A stretch of 64,000 nt of DNA from Spongiibacter thalassae (lineage in GTDB: Bacteria; Pseudomonadota; Gammaproteobacteria; Pseudomonadales; Spongiibacteraceae). The position numbers and the translations under genes were made by a program. The stretch spans positions 620,001 through 684,000 of the forward strand of contig NZ_JAAWWK010000001.1 in assembly GCF_012272835.1 (NCBI RefSeq), read 5' to 3'. Shown here piece by piece: positions 43,990 to 53,280 of the stretch (the stretch's first letter is position 1; every line of letters begins with the position of its first letter). The notes below the pieces were generated by a model that searched no databases, was not told the origin of the DNA, and saw only the letters and a list, made by a program, of their open reading frames with translations.

Positions 43990-44796
43990 ATGGAATATAA
44001 CGATATTACCTACGAAAAAACCGGCGCCGTATTGCGTGTGTGCCACAACCGTCCAGACAAGGGGAATGCCCAGTCCACACGCCTGTTGGCAGAGCTGGAT
44101 GATGCGCTGGCCCGGGCCAAGGCCGACAGCGAAGTTCACGTGGTGATTATCGGTGGCCAGGGCAAACACTTTTCCGCCGGCCACGACTTGGCCGATGGTA
44201 TGAAACTGCGCGGTGATTACACTGTGGAGCAACACTGGCACTGGGAGCAGGAGCACTTTCTGGGCAATGCCATGCGTATCTGGGATTTGCCCAAGCCAAC
44301 CATCGCCGAGGTGAGCGGCGCCTGTATCGCCGGTGGCTTTATGGTGGCCAACTCCTGCGATATCGTTATTGCCAGTGACGACGCCTATTTCTCGGATCCC
44401 GTGCTGCACTCTATGGGCGCTGCTGCGGTAGAAGCCCTGCTGCACCCCTGGGTGCTGAATACCCGCAAGGCCAAGGAATTGTTGTTTACCGGCGGTAAGA
44501 TCAGCGCCGAGGAAGGCAAGGAGTGGGGCATGGTCAACCATGTGGTTCCCCGCGCTGACCTCGAAGATTTCACCATGAAAATGGCCCAGCAAATTGCCAA
44601 GGCGCCGCCCCATGCTACAGCAATGCTGAAGCGCTCCCTGAACCGCACCGCAGACATTCAGGGTTACCGCAACTCCCTGAATGCCCACTTTGACACCCAT
44701 ACCGTGAGTTCTTCGACCAAGGAGTTTTGGGATATCGTGAATCAGGGTGTGGCGGCAATGGTCGCCGGTGGCAAGAACTCGGGTTCCGACAAGTAA
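43990..44796 (+). CDS. Crotonase-fold protein without catalytic glutamates
   Basis: 268 residues of the enoyl-CoA hydratase/isomerase superfamily. The CoA-binding and oxyanion parts are present (HFSAGHDLADG and SGACIAGG). Aligned by eye with rat mitochondrial hydratase, Glu144 corresponds to M118 (AGGFMVANSCDI) and Glu164 to V138 (FSDPVLHSMG), so ordinary hydration is unlikely. It could catalyse C-C cleavage, decarboxylation or isomerisation of a CoA ester. A gene for a SnoaL-like protein follows 26 bases later. Confidence 0.85.
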   Translation: MEYNDITYEKTGAVLRVCHNRPDKGNAQSTRLLAELDDALARAKADSEVHVVIIGGQGKHFSAGHDLADGMKLRGDYTVEQHWHWEQEHFLGNAMRIWDLPKPTIAEVSGACIAGGFMVANSCDIVIASDDAYFSDPVLHSMGAAAVEALLHPWVLNTRKAKELLFTGGKISAEEGKEWGMVNHVVPRADLEDFTMKMAQQIAKAPPHATAMLKRSLNRTADIQGYRNSLNAHFDTHTVSSSTKEFWDIVNQGVAAMVAGGKNSGSDK

Positions 44797-44822
44797 TATC
44801 GCCGAGTGGGGGAGTGCAAGCT

Positions 44823-45290
44823 GTGCCTGGAAGTATTGAGCGCAGTGTCGCCGCCGAAGCGATACGCACCACCCTCGCTCGTTATTGTCGCTATGTTGAT
44901 AGCGGTAACAGCGACGCCCTGTCGCAGTTGTTTTATGCAAACAGCGAATACCGGCCGATGGCTGGGCGCGATAGCTATCGTGGCCCCGTCGGGGTCAGGC
45001 AGTTCTTCGTTGATCTGAAAGCGGAGTTTATTGCCGCGATGAAGGCGGGTGGTCCTGTGCCACCCCGCTTGAAACACCATCTTTCCCTGCCTGATATCGA
45101 GTTTATCTCCGACACTGAGGCCTCGGTGGAGACCCGCTTTGCGGTGTATTCAACGATTGGCCTGGACCATACCGGCTACTATCTCGATCAGCTGTCACCG
45201 GCTGAGGCTGGAGATTGGCGCTTCACTTATCGGGAAATTTGTCTGGATTGGGTGAACCCTGAGTCGGCACTGAATGCCCTGTTAGCTTGA
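44823..45290 (+). CDS. SnoaL/NTF2-like protein
   Basis: 155 residues from GTG 44823, nine bases after GGGGGAG. IRTTLARYCRYVDSGNSDALSQLF near the N-terminus and the beta-sheet part (LKHHLSLPDIEFISDTEASV, FAVYSTIGLD) fit the cone-shaped SnoaL-like fold, used by ketosteroid isomerase, scytalone dehydratase and similar enzymes. Catalytic residues cannot be assigned. Probably co-transcribed with the crotonase-fold gene. Confidence 0.75.
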   Translation: MPGSIERSVAAEAIRTTLARYCRYVDSGNSDALSQLFYANSEYRPMAGRDSYRGPVGVRQFFVDLKAEFIAAMKAGGPVPPRLKHHLSLPDIEFISDTEASVETRFAVYSTIGLDHTGYYLDQLSPAEAGDWRFTYREICLDWVNPESALNALLA

Positions 45291-45310
45291 GTGGCATTGG
45301 ACGCTGGACG

Positions 45311-45344
45311 GGAGGCGGGAGACACTAATCCGTCTTCCACCTCC
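45311..45344. terminator. Terminator-like hairpin between convergent genes
   Basis: GGAGGCGGGAGAC pairs with GTCTTCCACCTCC (one mismatch, one G-T pair) around an 8-base loop. It fills the 70-base gap between the SnoaL-like gene and the leftward TonB receptor gene. Confidence 0.5.
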
Positions 45345-45360
45345 AGTTGAATCTCTCCCA

Positions 45361-47559
45361 CTAAAAGCGATAGTCGATTTCCATTCCATACTGGCGGGGT
45401 GCACCCGCTGAGGCGTGAACCCGCTCGGTGCTGTCCCCCGCGGCAAAGAGATAGTACTCGGTACTTTCGATATTTTTCACAAACAGCTTCAATGACAGGT
45501 TAGGGCCGTTGAGTCCCCAAAAAGCATTGCTGAACCCGTAGGCGTCCTGTACGTCGGCGGGGCCGTCGAAGGGACGCAGGGTAACGTCCGCGCTTCGGAA
45601 GTGTTCCAGCCGAAAGCGCATTTCGTCAAAGGTTTGCAGGCTGAGGGGCCAGCGATAGTCGGCGGCAATGTTTATGGTGTAGTCGGGGGCGCGGGTCAGT
45701 TCTTCGCCACTGAGATCCTGTTCTCCGGCGTCGGGATTGGTTGAGTCATCGTCGGAAAATTTTTCGTAGTAGGCGTCCATCACCGAAATATTACTGCTGA
45801 GGGTAAGGGAATGGGTAACTAGGAACTGGGCTTCGATTTCGCCGCCGGTAATTCTGGCGCCCTCTGCATTGATAATGTCGCCGCGCAGGCCGTTAAGTTT
45901 CAGGGTCTGGAAATTTTTATACTGGCTGTCGTAGATCGACGCGTTGGCGATGATACGGCGGTCAAGCCAAGTGCTGCGAATCCCCAATTCCAGTGATACC
46001 ACTTCCTCCGGGTCGTAGGTGTCGCCGCAGGAGGTGAAGTTACTACCGCCGGATTTATAGCCAACACTGCGGCTGCCATAGACCGAGAAACTGTCGCTGA
46101 ACTCGTAGCGCAGGCCGATTTTTGGTGTGACTTCACTGGCCTCGGTTTTTAACTCCAGATTCTCACAGCTTTCCAGGGTGTCAGGCACCGTAGGTATTGG
46201 TATGCCATCGCTGGTGGTAAAGGTAATGTTTTGCAGGGCGACCTTTTCGTCGTGCAACGCGCGTACACCGAGGTTCAGTTCGGCGCGATCGGTAATGGCG
46301 TAGGTGATGTCGCTGAAGACCGCAATGGCCTCGATATCCTCGACGGTTCTGGGACGCACGGATATGCCCGCACCACCACCGGCCTGGGGGACATCGGCGG
46401 GTAAGTAGGGGCTGAATTGTTCTTCAAAGTAGTACAGGCCAACCAACCATTGCAGTGAGTCGGTGTCGCCTGACAGGTTCAATTCATGACCAAAGGATTC
46501 CGAGCTGTCGTGGCGACCGGGAATATAGTAAATGTCGTTGGCAGTATAGTCAGCGTCGAAAAACTCGGTGCGGAAGTGATCCTGGTAACCGCCGATATAA
46601 CTCAGCTCCGCCAATTCCCAGCTCCAGGTTAGCTTGGTACTGACATTAACAGTGCGGCGCTCGCCGTCGGGATGGTAATTCAGTTTTCGTTCCCAGGGTT
46701 CGCCGGTGATTGAGTCATCGGGCTCTGAGGTATCGGTGGGAAGGAAAAACAGGCCGGTGGATTCCGCCTCGGGGTTTGGCGACACCCGATTCACCGCATT
46801 GGAGCTCATCCCTGCGCCGTTGTCGTAGCGGTAGAGATAGGACAGGTCGGCGCTGAATATGCCATCAGTCGCGTAACTAAAGGCGAGCCTGCCGCCCCAG
46901 CCGTTGGACTCATTGGAGTCCCGGTTGCCGGGTTGCTCCTTGATATAGCCGTCAGTGATGTCGCCCTCCAGCACCATGCGGGCGCGAAAATGTTCGCTGA
47001 TCGGGCCTGACAGTTTCACGACAGCGGCGTGGGTGTCGTTGTTTGCCGCGCGGTAAAGGGTGCTGGCTTCAAACTCCTCGCTGGGTTTGTTCAATATAAA
47101 GTTAATCACACCGCCGCTGGAGTTGCGGCCATAGAGTGTGCCTTGGGGGCCGCGCAATAATTCGACCCTGGCCAGGTCGGAAAAGCCAATAGGCCCGATT
47201 GACGGACGCGGTTGGTAGACGCCATCGATATGAAGGGCGACGCCGGGTTCTGTAGCGCCGGAGAACACATTGGTGCCGATGCCGCGCATGCTGATCAGCA
47301 CGGCGCCGCCGGTGTTGCTGATGTTCAGTCCCGGCACTGAGCTTTGCAGATCTTCGACGCTGGTCTGGGCGCGGAAGGACATATCCTCTCCGCTGACCGC
47401 GCTAACTGACATCAGAGCGTCCTGCAGGCTGCCGCTGCGTTTTTGGGCAGTGACCAGTACCTCTTCGATCATCAGGGGTGCGTCATCCTGGGCGAGCACG
47501 GCGGCGCTTCCCTGAGATAGCACAACGGCAAGCGTGGTGTATCGTGCGATATGCGACAT
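45361..47559 (-). CDS. TonB-dependent outer-membrane receptor
   Basis: 732 residues. Signal region (TTLAVVLSQGSAAVLAQ), TonB-box-like IEEVLVTAQKRSGSLQDALMS, plug (ISMRGIGTN, VELLRGPQGTLYGRNSSGG) and a barrel ending QYGMEIDYRF with terminal Phe. AGGGA lies seven bases before the ATG. It diverges from a CoA ligase gene, with operator-like site D 16 bases upstream of its start, so it probably imports the island's substrate. Confidence 0.92.
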   Translation of the reverse strand: MSHIARYTTLAVVLSQGSAAVLAQDDAPLMIEEVLVTAQKRSGSLQDALMSVSAVSGEDMSFRAQTSVEDLQSSVPGLNISNTGGAVLISMRGIGTNVFSGATEPGVALHIDGVYQPRPSIGPIGFSDLARVELLRGPQGTLYGRNSSGGVINFILNKPSEEFEASTLYRAANNDTHAAVVKLSGPISEHFRARMVLEGDITDGYIKEQPGNRDSNESNGWGGRLAFSYATDGIFSADLSYLYRYDNGAGMSSNAVNRVSPNPEAESTGLFFLPTDTSEPDDSITGEPWERKLNYHPDGERRTVNVSTKLTWSWELAELSYIGGYQDHFRTEFFDADYTANDIYYIPGRHDSSESFGHELNLSGDTDSLQWLVGLYYFEEQFSPYLPADVPQAGGGAGISVRPRTVEDIEAIAVFSDITYAITDRAELNLGVRALHDEKVALQNITFTTSDGIPIPTVPDTLESCENLELKTEASEVTPKIGLRYEFSDSFSVYGSRSVGYKSGGSNFTSCGDTYDPEEVVSLELGIRSTWLDRRIIANASIYDSQYKNFQTLKLNGLRGDIINAEGARITGGEIEAQFLVTHSLTLSSNISVMDAYYEKFSDDDSTNPDAGEQDLSGEELTRAPDYTINIAADYRWPLSLQTFDEMRFRLEHFRSADVTLRPFDGPADVQDAYGFSNAFWGLNGPNLSLKLFVKNIESTEYYLFAAGDSTERVHASAGAPRQYGMEIDYRF

Positions 47560-47574
47560 GATATATCCCTATAA

Positions 47575-47593
47575 AAATGTAAAGTTGTTAGTT
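47575..47593. promoter_or_regulatory. Operator-like element AAATGT-N7-TTAGTT (site D)
   Basis: Right half exact, left half only three of six. It overlaps the probable ribosome-site/promoter region of the TonB receptor at 47559. Weakest of the listed copies apart from a lone TTAGTT at 54129. Confidence 0.35.
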
Positions 47594-47808
47594 TTTTTGT
47601 ATTGGTAGTGATGCTATGAATATACGGTATAACGTGTGTTGAGATGTCGAGCTTTAATAGTTATTGTATTTGTTGTTCGGCATTATGTAGTATGGATAAC
47701 AATATTTAAAATGACAAGTAGTCAGTTCAAGGTTCGGGCGTTCGGTAAACATCCCGCTCGACCGTTTTACAGCAATATCGAGTCAACATTTTAACAAAGG
47801 AGTGTCAT

Positions 47809-49341
47809 ATGCATCCCAGTGTTCACGCACAGGAGCGCCCGGACGCCGCTGCGGTCATTATGGCGGGAAGTGGTGAGAAAACGACCTACGCGCAATTGGA
47901 GCAGCGCTCTAATCAGGGAGCGCAGCTGTTTCGGCAACTGGGTTTGCAGCCTGGAGCGGGCATTGCGATCTGGATGAAAAATTGCCCTATGTTTCTGGAG
48001 ATTTGCTGGGCGGCGCAGCGTTCGGGCCTGTACTTTACGCCGATTTCCACCCACCTGACCCTTGAGGAAGCGGCTTATATCATCAAGGACAGCGGCGCCA
48101 CCCTGTTGGTGGCGACCCCCGGTTTGTCGGGTGTTGATGAACTGGTGAAGCAGGGCGTCGATAAGGTGCTCGGTGACGGTTTTCATTTTTACCTCGACCG
48201 TCCCCAGGGGGATTTACCCTGTTGGCCGCAGACGATAGCAGACCAATCCGCCGAGCGCATTGCCGATGAAACCGCGGGCCAGTACATGGTGTATTCCTCT
48301 GGCACCACAGGTAAACCAAAGGGTGTACAGCTGCCCTTGAGCGGTGCGTCGGCCGATCAACCACTGCCCTTTGTCGCCATGCAGCGTGAGCAGTACGGCG
48401 TGTCCGAAAACAGTGTTTACCTGTCGCCGGCACCGCTTTACCACGCGGCTCCCCTGGTATTCAGTATGACTGTGCAGAGTATCGGCGGCTGCGTGGTGAT
48501 CTGCGAAAAATTTGAACCGGTAGCGCTGTTGGAGGCGGTCGCCCGGTTTAAGGTAAGCCATATGCAAATGGTACCGACAATGTTTGTGCGCCTGCTGAAA
48601 TTGCCCGAGGAACAGCGCCGCGGTTTTGATTGTTCCAGTCTGGAGTGTGTCATTCATGCGGCGGCGCCCTGTCCGGTGCCGATCAAGCATCAGATGATCG
48701 ACTGGTGGGGGCCGATTCTGTATGAATACTACGGCGGTTCAGAGGGCAATGGCGCGACCTATATCACCTCGGAAGAATGGCTGAAAAAGCCCGGTTCAGT
48801 GGGGCGGGCACAGTGGGGCACCTTGCATATCTGTGACGATGACGGCGAGCCACTACCCGCCGGACAGCAGGGTACGGTCTATTTTGAAGGCGGTTTCGAC
48901 TTCAAGTACAAAAACGATGAAGCCAAAACCCGGGATGCCCGCAATCCCAAGCACCCGAGCTGGTCTACGCTGGGGGATATCGGTTACCTCGACGACGAGG
49001 GCTATCTGTTCCTGACGGACCGCAAGAGCTTCATGATTATCTCCGGCGGGGTCAATATTTATCCCCAGGAGATTGAAAATGTCCTCACCGTTCACCCCAA
49101 GGTGATGGATGTCGCAGTATTCGGCGTGCCCAATGCCGAATTCGGTGAAGAGGTTAAGGCGGTGGTGCAGCCGGTGGACTGGAACGATGCCGGAGACGCC
49201 TTGGCCGAGGAGTTGATGACGTACTGCCGGGAGAAGCTGTCGGCGGTGAAGTGCCCGCGTTCAGTAGACTTTGATCCGGCGTTGCCGCGTATGGACAATG
49301 GCAAACTCTACAAAAAGGCGCTGAGGGACCGCTACTGGTAA
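47809..49341 (+). CDS. Acyl-CoA ligase, FadD-like
   Basis: 510 residues; AAGGAG lies seven bases before the ATG. ATP motif MVYSSGTTGKPKGVQLP, then SPAPLYHAAPLVFSM, EYYGGSEGNGATYITSEEW, TLGDIGYLDDEGYLFLTDRK and the C-terminal LPRMDNGKLYKKALRDRYW with the catalytic Lys. The N-terminus is short (begins HPSVHAQERPDAAAVI), as in FadD-type ligases of steroid degraders. Second of three ligases in the island. Confidence 0.9.
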   Translation: MHPSVHAQERPDAAAVIMAGSGEKTTYAQLEQRSNQGAQLFRQLGLQPGAGIAIWMKNCPMFLEICWAAQRSGLYFTPISTHLTLEEAAYIIKDSGATLLVATPGLSGVDELVKQGVDKVLGDGFHFYLDRPQGDLPCWPQTIADQSAERIADETAGQYMVYSSGTTGKPKGVQLPLSGASADQPLPFVAMQREQYGVSENSVYLSPAPLYHAAPLVFSMTVQSIGGCVVICEKFEPVALLEAVARFKVSHMQMVPTMFVRLLKLPEEQRRGFDCSSLECVIHAAAPCPVPIKHQMIDWWGPILYEYYGGSEGNGATYITSEEWLKKPGSVGRAQWGTLHICDDDGEPLPAGQQGTVYFEGGFDFKYKNDEAKTRDARNPKHPSWSTLGDIGYLDDEGYLFLTDRKSFMIISGGVNIYPQEIENVLTVHPKVMDVAVFGVPNAEFGEEVKAVVQPVDWNDAGDALAEELMTYCREKLSAVKCPRSVDFDPALPRMDNGKLYKKALRDRYW

Positions 49342-49429
49342 GGGAGTAAAACTGGGAGGCCCTTGCTGGCAAAGTGTTGTATGACGGCCAAGGGCCACCC
49401 CTACAAACGGATATTGCGGGGACATAATA

Positions 49430-51235
49430 ATGATAGTCAGCAGGGTTCGGTTATTTCGTCATGCGCGCGGGGCACTTTTCGCGCTACTGGTTCTTCTTTC
49501 TGCCTGCGGAGGCAATAGCAATAGTCCGGCAGGGCCGTCGTCGTCGCCCACACCACCGGCGGGTGGTGGCGGTGAAGAAACCTTTACCACGGTACTTGAG
49601 TGCGACACCAAAATCACCATGCGTGATGGCACGGTGTTGTCCGCAAATATCAGCCGACCCGACGTGCCAGGGCAATTTCCCACTCTGCTGACGACAACGC
49701 CCTATGGCAAAGATGTGGTGGAGGGGGGCGGCGGCGCGGCAACGGCCACGAGTCCTCCCGATTCCAGTGCCGGATGTCTGAACCCGGGTTCGCCGGAAAC
49801 CATTGGTCTGGCTGAGTTTGGCTATGTGGTAATCAGTGTCGATTGGCGAGGCACCGGCAAGAGCGGGGCAGGGGATTGGTATACCGAGACCTGGCAAAGC
49901 GATCACGAGGATATCCTTGATTGGGTTCAGCAACAGGCGTGGTCAAATTCGCAGGTTGGGGTGACTGGCTGTTCCAATCTGGGTGGCTCGACCATTGTTG
50001 CGGCTACGGCGGATCAGGTTCGCATGGCCGAGGGTAAGCCTCGAGCGGTTTACGCGGCGTGGGCCGAGAGCTTTTTCCCCGATGTGTATCGTGCGGTGGT
50101 GGGTGCCGGCGGTGCCAGTACCTCCCCTGCGGCCTATGCCATTGTCGGGCTTATCGGAGCTTCATCGGCGGGGGCTGATCCGCAAAACCCCAGCCCCCAG
50201 CCCAATCAACCCATTTATTCGAAACTGGCCGAAACCACCGCAGGCACATCCTCTTACGACGGATTTTGGGAGGTGATTAATTTTGTGCCCAGGGCTGCGG
50301 AAATTGATATACCAGTGGCGATGACGGCGGCGACAGACGACCTGTGGCAGCTGTCGTTGACCTCCTTTGACTATGCGCAGCGCTTGAAGAACTCGCCCCA
50401 TGCTTCGTTTTTTATTTCTCCTGGAAGCCATTGCGCCCAAGGGGGCTGGGAGAAGTACCGCTATGCGGGTCGCGATAACGAGTCCAAGCGCAGTCTGGTC
50501 AAGGCCTGGTTCGACCACTGGTTAAAGGGGCGCGACAACGGCATTGCCGAGTTGCCACGATTTAATGTCTTCCCCGAAGGCGCTGAGGGGTGGGCGGTGC
50601 AGGCTAACAGCATACCTGCGGAACAAACCGAGTTCAGGCCTTACTATCTCGTTAATCGCGACGGCAGTGGCGAATTGAGCGAGCAGCCTTCCATTGACGA
50701 GAGCACACTCAGCTTAACCTGTCTGCCCTGCACTGCCAGCACTCCGGAGCCCTCTCTGGTGTTCGATACGCCGGTGCTGGATGAGCCCTTGACACTTGCC
50801 GGGTCGATCAGCGCTTATCTCACGGTGTCGGTCGACAGGCCTGATTTTGCTCTGTCGGCGGTACTGTACTTTGTGGGCGAGGACGGTGTAGAGAATTTGA
50901 TCAGCGATGCGCAATTGCGCGGACGTGAGCGCGCGTTGGATATTGAGGGAAGTCTGTACGACAGCGAAGGGGCGCTGTTGCACCCGCGCCATCTGTTGAC
51001 TGAGGAAGCAAGGCAAGTTGTCGAGGGCATCTATCGCTACCCCCTCAGCTTTATGCCTGCCGCCCATCGCGTGCCTGCGGGGAGTTTTTTGCGTCTGCGG
51101 GTGGCCTTTCACGACACCAAATATGTGGTGCCGGCTGACCTTCAGGCCTCGATGCCGGGCACGACGATGACCGTGCACCTTGGCGGGGTAGAGGCGTCGG
51201 CGATTACCCTGCCGGTGATACCTGGCCTGGAATAA
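49430..51235 (+). CDS. CocE/NonD (S15) family hydrolase, lipoprotein
   Basis: 601 residues. Lipoprotein signal ending LLSAC (Cys26), then a low-complexity linker rich in Ser, Pro and Gly (28-50), then an X-Pro dipeptidyl-peptidase/CocE alpha-beta domain: ITMRDGTVLSANISRPD, ISVDWRGTGKSGAG, nucleophile GCSNLGG (Ser182), and the C-terminal jelly-roll domain (LTLAGSISAYLTVSVDRPDF). Usual GxSYxG is altered to GCSNLG. Likely an ester hydrolase on the envelope that frees the acid or alcohol used by the pathway. It ends directly against the stop of the next, converging gene. Confidence 0.87.
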   Translation: MIVSRVRLFRHARGALFALLVLLSACGGNSNSPAGPSSSPTPPAGGGGEETFTTVLECDTKITMRDGTVLSANISRPDVPGQFPTLLTTTPYGKDVVEGGGGAATATSPPDSSAGCLNPGSPETIGLAEFGYVVISVDWRGTGKSGAGDWYTETWQSDHEDILDWVQQQAWSNSQVGVTGCSNLGGSTIVAATADQVRMAEGKPRAVYAAWAESFFPDVYRAVVGAGGASTSPAAYAIVGLIGASSAGADPQNPSPQPNQPIYSKLAETTAGTSSYDGFWEVINFVPRAAEIDIPVAMTAATDDLWQLSLTSFDYAQRLKNSPHASFFISPGSHCAQGGWEKYRYAGRDNESKRSLVKAWFDHWLKGRDNGIAELPRFNVFPEGAEGWAVQANSIPAEQTEFRPYYLVNRDGSGELSEQPSIDESTLSLTCLPCTASTPEPSLVFDTPVLDEPLTLAGSISAYLTVSVDRPDFALSAVLYFVGEDGVENLISDAQLRGRERALDIEGSLYDSEGALLHPRHLLTEEARQVVEGIYRYPLSFMPAAHRVPAGSFLRLRVAFHDTKYVVPADLQASMPGTTMTVHLGGVEASAITLPVIPGLE

Positions 51236-52747
51236 TCAACGGCTGCGCTCTATCAGCTGTTGTAACTCTACAAGGCTGATTTTATAGCTGGCCGTGCGGG
51301 GCAGGGTGTCCACATAGATAAATTGGCTGGGGATTTCCGGCGCACTGAGATGGTGACGCAGGAAGTCGGTCAGCTCGGTATCATCCGGCTTCTGGTCGGG
51401 AGACTTGGCAACCACCACTGCGACGGGTATCTGACCAAGGCGTGGGTCGTCCACGCCGATCACCGCCGCGTCGGTGAGGTCAGGGTGAAGACGAATCTGC
51501 TCGGCGATGAGCAATGGCGATAATTTGAAGCCCCCGCGGAAAATGGTTTCTTCCAGCCGGCCCTCGAACCACATAAAGCCGTCGCGATCTATGCGCGCCT
51601 GATCCGAGGTGGCTATCCACTCGGGGCCAACACGGTCAACTTTGGCCTCCAGTCGGCCAACGTGGTCAGGTGGTAATACCTCTCCGCTATCCGGGTCGGT
51701 GATCCGCAGCGCTACGCCGGGTAGAGCGCGACCACAGCTGCCCATTTTTGTCGCGGAATACGCTTGAAGGTCGGCCATAGTCCAGGTGGTTATCACTCCG
51801 CAAAACTCACTGGCGCCGTAACTGAGGTTTACCGGAATACCCAGCTCGTTCTGAAAGTAAGCCTGTACTTTTTTGTCCAGTGGTGCCGCGCCGGTGCGAA
51901 TTACTTTGATGCTGCGGAATTTCTCTGCAGGGAGCTGGCGCTGGTAAAGGCTGGCCAGGGCCGCAGGGGGCACATCGGCGGTGGCAGGCTGAAATCGTTC
52001 CACCAGCGCCAACCAGTCATCCAGCTGAAATTTATCCAGAATCGCCAATGGCATCGCCATTGCGAGTGCCGGTGTCGTCGCATACACCCCGCTGATATTG
52101 CTCAACGGCAATACCGAAATAATCGGTGTACGTGCGCCGCTGTTCATCTGTGACACCGATTGCACCGCCGCATTGGTGCTCGCTGCGAGATTGCGGCGGC
52201 TGAGTTGAATGCGCTTGGGCGCGCCTGTGGTGCCACTGCTCAGTGTTTCGATAGCGGCAGCGGTGTCGTCATCACAGTAGGGCTGTGCTGTGCTGGCAGG
52301 ATCACTGGGCTGAGTACGCACCTCGATATCGTTGCTGCCAATGGCAATGCCGAGGCAATTCAGCGCCTGGGCAGCGGCGGTTAATTCCTCGTTCCAGTCC
52401 TGTTCGTCGGCGAGCACCACGGTAAATCCCGCCTGTTGAATGTCCTTGATAATTTTTGCGGTGGATTGGTAGCCGTGGATCATCGATGCGCAACGATCAG
52501 TTATCAGCAGTGACCACAAACAGCTGATATGCATCGGCCGGTTGCGGGCGACGAAAGCGACCTGACCCTGATAGCCCAGCTGCTGCTCGCTGAGGACTCG
52601 ATCCAGTCGGGCCACGACGGTCTTCACGGTTTGCCAGGGATACTCCCGGTTGTTGAAGTAAAAAGCGGTATCGACATCGCTGCACTGACTGAGGCTGGTA
52701 AAAAGCTGCTTTGCCAATGATGACTGGGGGAGTTGTGAGAGCTTCAT
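51236..52747 (-). CDS. Acyl-CoA ligase (AMP-forming)
   Basis: 503 residues. ATP motif ETLSSGTTGAPKRIQLS, then SVLPLSNISGVYATTPALA, LSYGASEFCGVITTW, WIATSDQARIDRDGFMWFEG and PRTASYKISLVELQQL with the catalytic Lys. It is more distant from the other two ligases, with a divergent N-terminal part. Its stop codon abuts that of the CocE gene with no base between. Confidence 0.86.
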   Translation of the reverse strand: MKLSQLPQSSLAKQLFTSLSQCSDVDTAFYFNNREYPWQTVKTVVARLDRVLSEQQLGYQGQVAFVARNRPMHISCLWSLLITDRCASMIHGYQSTAKIIKDIQQAGFTVVLADEQDWNEELTAAAQALNCLGIAIGSNDIEVRTQPSDPASTAQPYCDDDTAAAIETLSSGTTGAPKRIQLSRRNLAASTNAAVQSVSQMNSGARTPIISVLPLSNISGVYATTPALAMAMPLAILDKFQLDDWLALVERFQPATADVPPAALASLYQRQLPAEKFRSIKVIRTGAAPLDKKVQAYFQNELGIPVNLSYGASEFCGVITTWTMADLQAYSATKMGSCGRALPGVALRITDPDSGEVLPPDHVGRLEAKVDRVGPEWIATSDQARIDRDGFMWFEGRLEETIFRGGFKLSPLLIAEQIRLHPDLTDAAVIGVDDPRLGQIPVAVVVAKSPDQKPDDTELTDFLRHHLSAPEIPSQFIYVDTLPRTASYKISLVELQQLIERSR

Positions 52748-52865
52748 AGTGGTCTGTACTCGGTGTTAACGGACACAGCAAGTGCCAGTGCCGGGTGTAG
52801 TTGGTCTGCTGGCAGAGCTGCTGTAGCAGTTCCGCATCCATGATTGCAGGGGTTTTTATAGTTTT

Positions 52866-52884
52866 AAGTGAGTATATGTCAGTT
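52866..52884. promoter_or_regulatory. Operator-like element AAGTGA-N7-TCAGTT (site G)
   Basis: Left half four of six, right half five of six compared with AACTAA-N7-TTAGTT; same 7-base spacing as the other copies. It is 119 bases upstream of the CoA ligase start at 52747. Confidence 0.35.
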
Positions 52885-53238
52885 AATGTGTGGTGGCAAA
52901 GCGTCGCTCTTCGGCGCCGTAGGTGCCGTCTGTCAGCTGACGACGGAGGGTTAGCCGGTCGTCGTGGTTGAGTCGCTGCGGCGCTGCATGTGTATTCGTG
53001 TAGTGGCCGGTGTTGCTGATTTTCCTTTCAGCCATTGATGCGTGGCTTGTTGTTTGTGTTAGCCGGTATCCGCGAGGTGTTAGCTGTCCTGCTGTTCTCG
53101 GCTGCGATGTGCATTGTCGTTGGTCCAATTTGTTCTCCAATAACTTACTTTTCGTAATTTATTGGGCTATTCTCAGGGGCGTCGGCGTTGAGCAGATCTG
53201 CTCGATGAATAGATCAATAACAAAATGCCGCCTCAAGT

Positions 53239-53252
53239 TATACAGCTGTATA
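53239..53252. promoter_or_regulatory. Perfect 14-bp palindrome TATACAGCTGTATA
   Basis: It lies 28 bases before the SDR start at 53281, where a repressor site or promoter would be expected, and has a different sequence and geometry from the AACTAA elements. Confidence 0.4.
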
Positions 53253-53280
53253 GTTTCGGGGTGGCTGGCGGAGGGTTGAA

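Larger units (their letters stand above)
52748..53280. other. 533-base divergent promoter region, no gene supported
   Basis: Lies between the leftward CoA ligase and the rightward SDR. Open frames of 85-89 codons here show no family resemblance and odd composition. It contains operator-like site G (52866-52884) and a separate palindrome at 53239-53252. Confidence 0.55.

Noticed and set aside
52883-53279. Small open frames of 85-89 codons on both strands
   Set aside because: No ribosome site, no recognisable domain, and they overlap regulatory palindromes.
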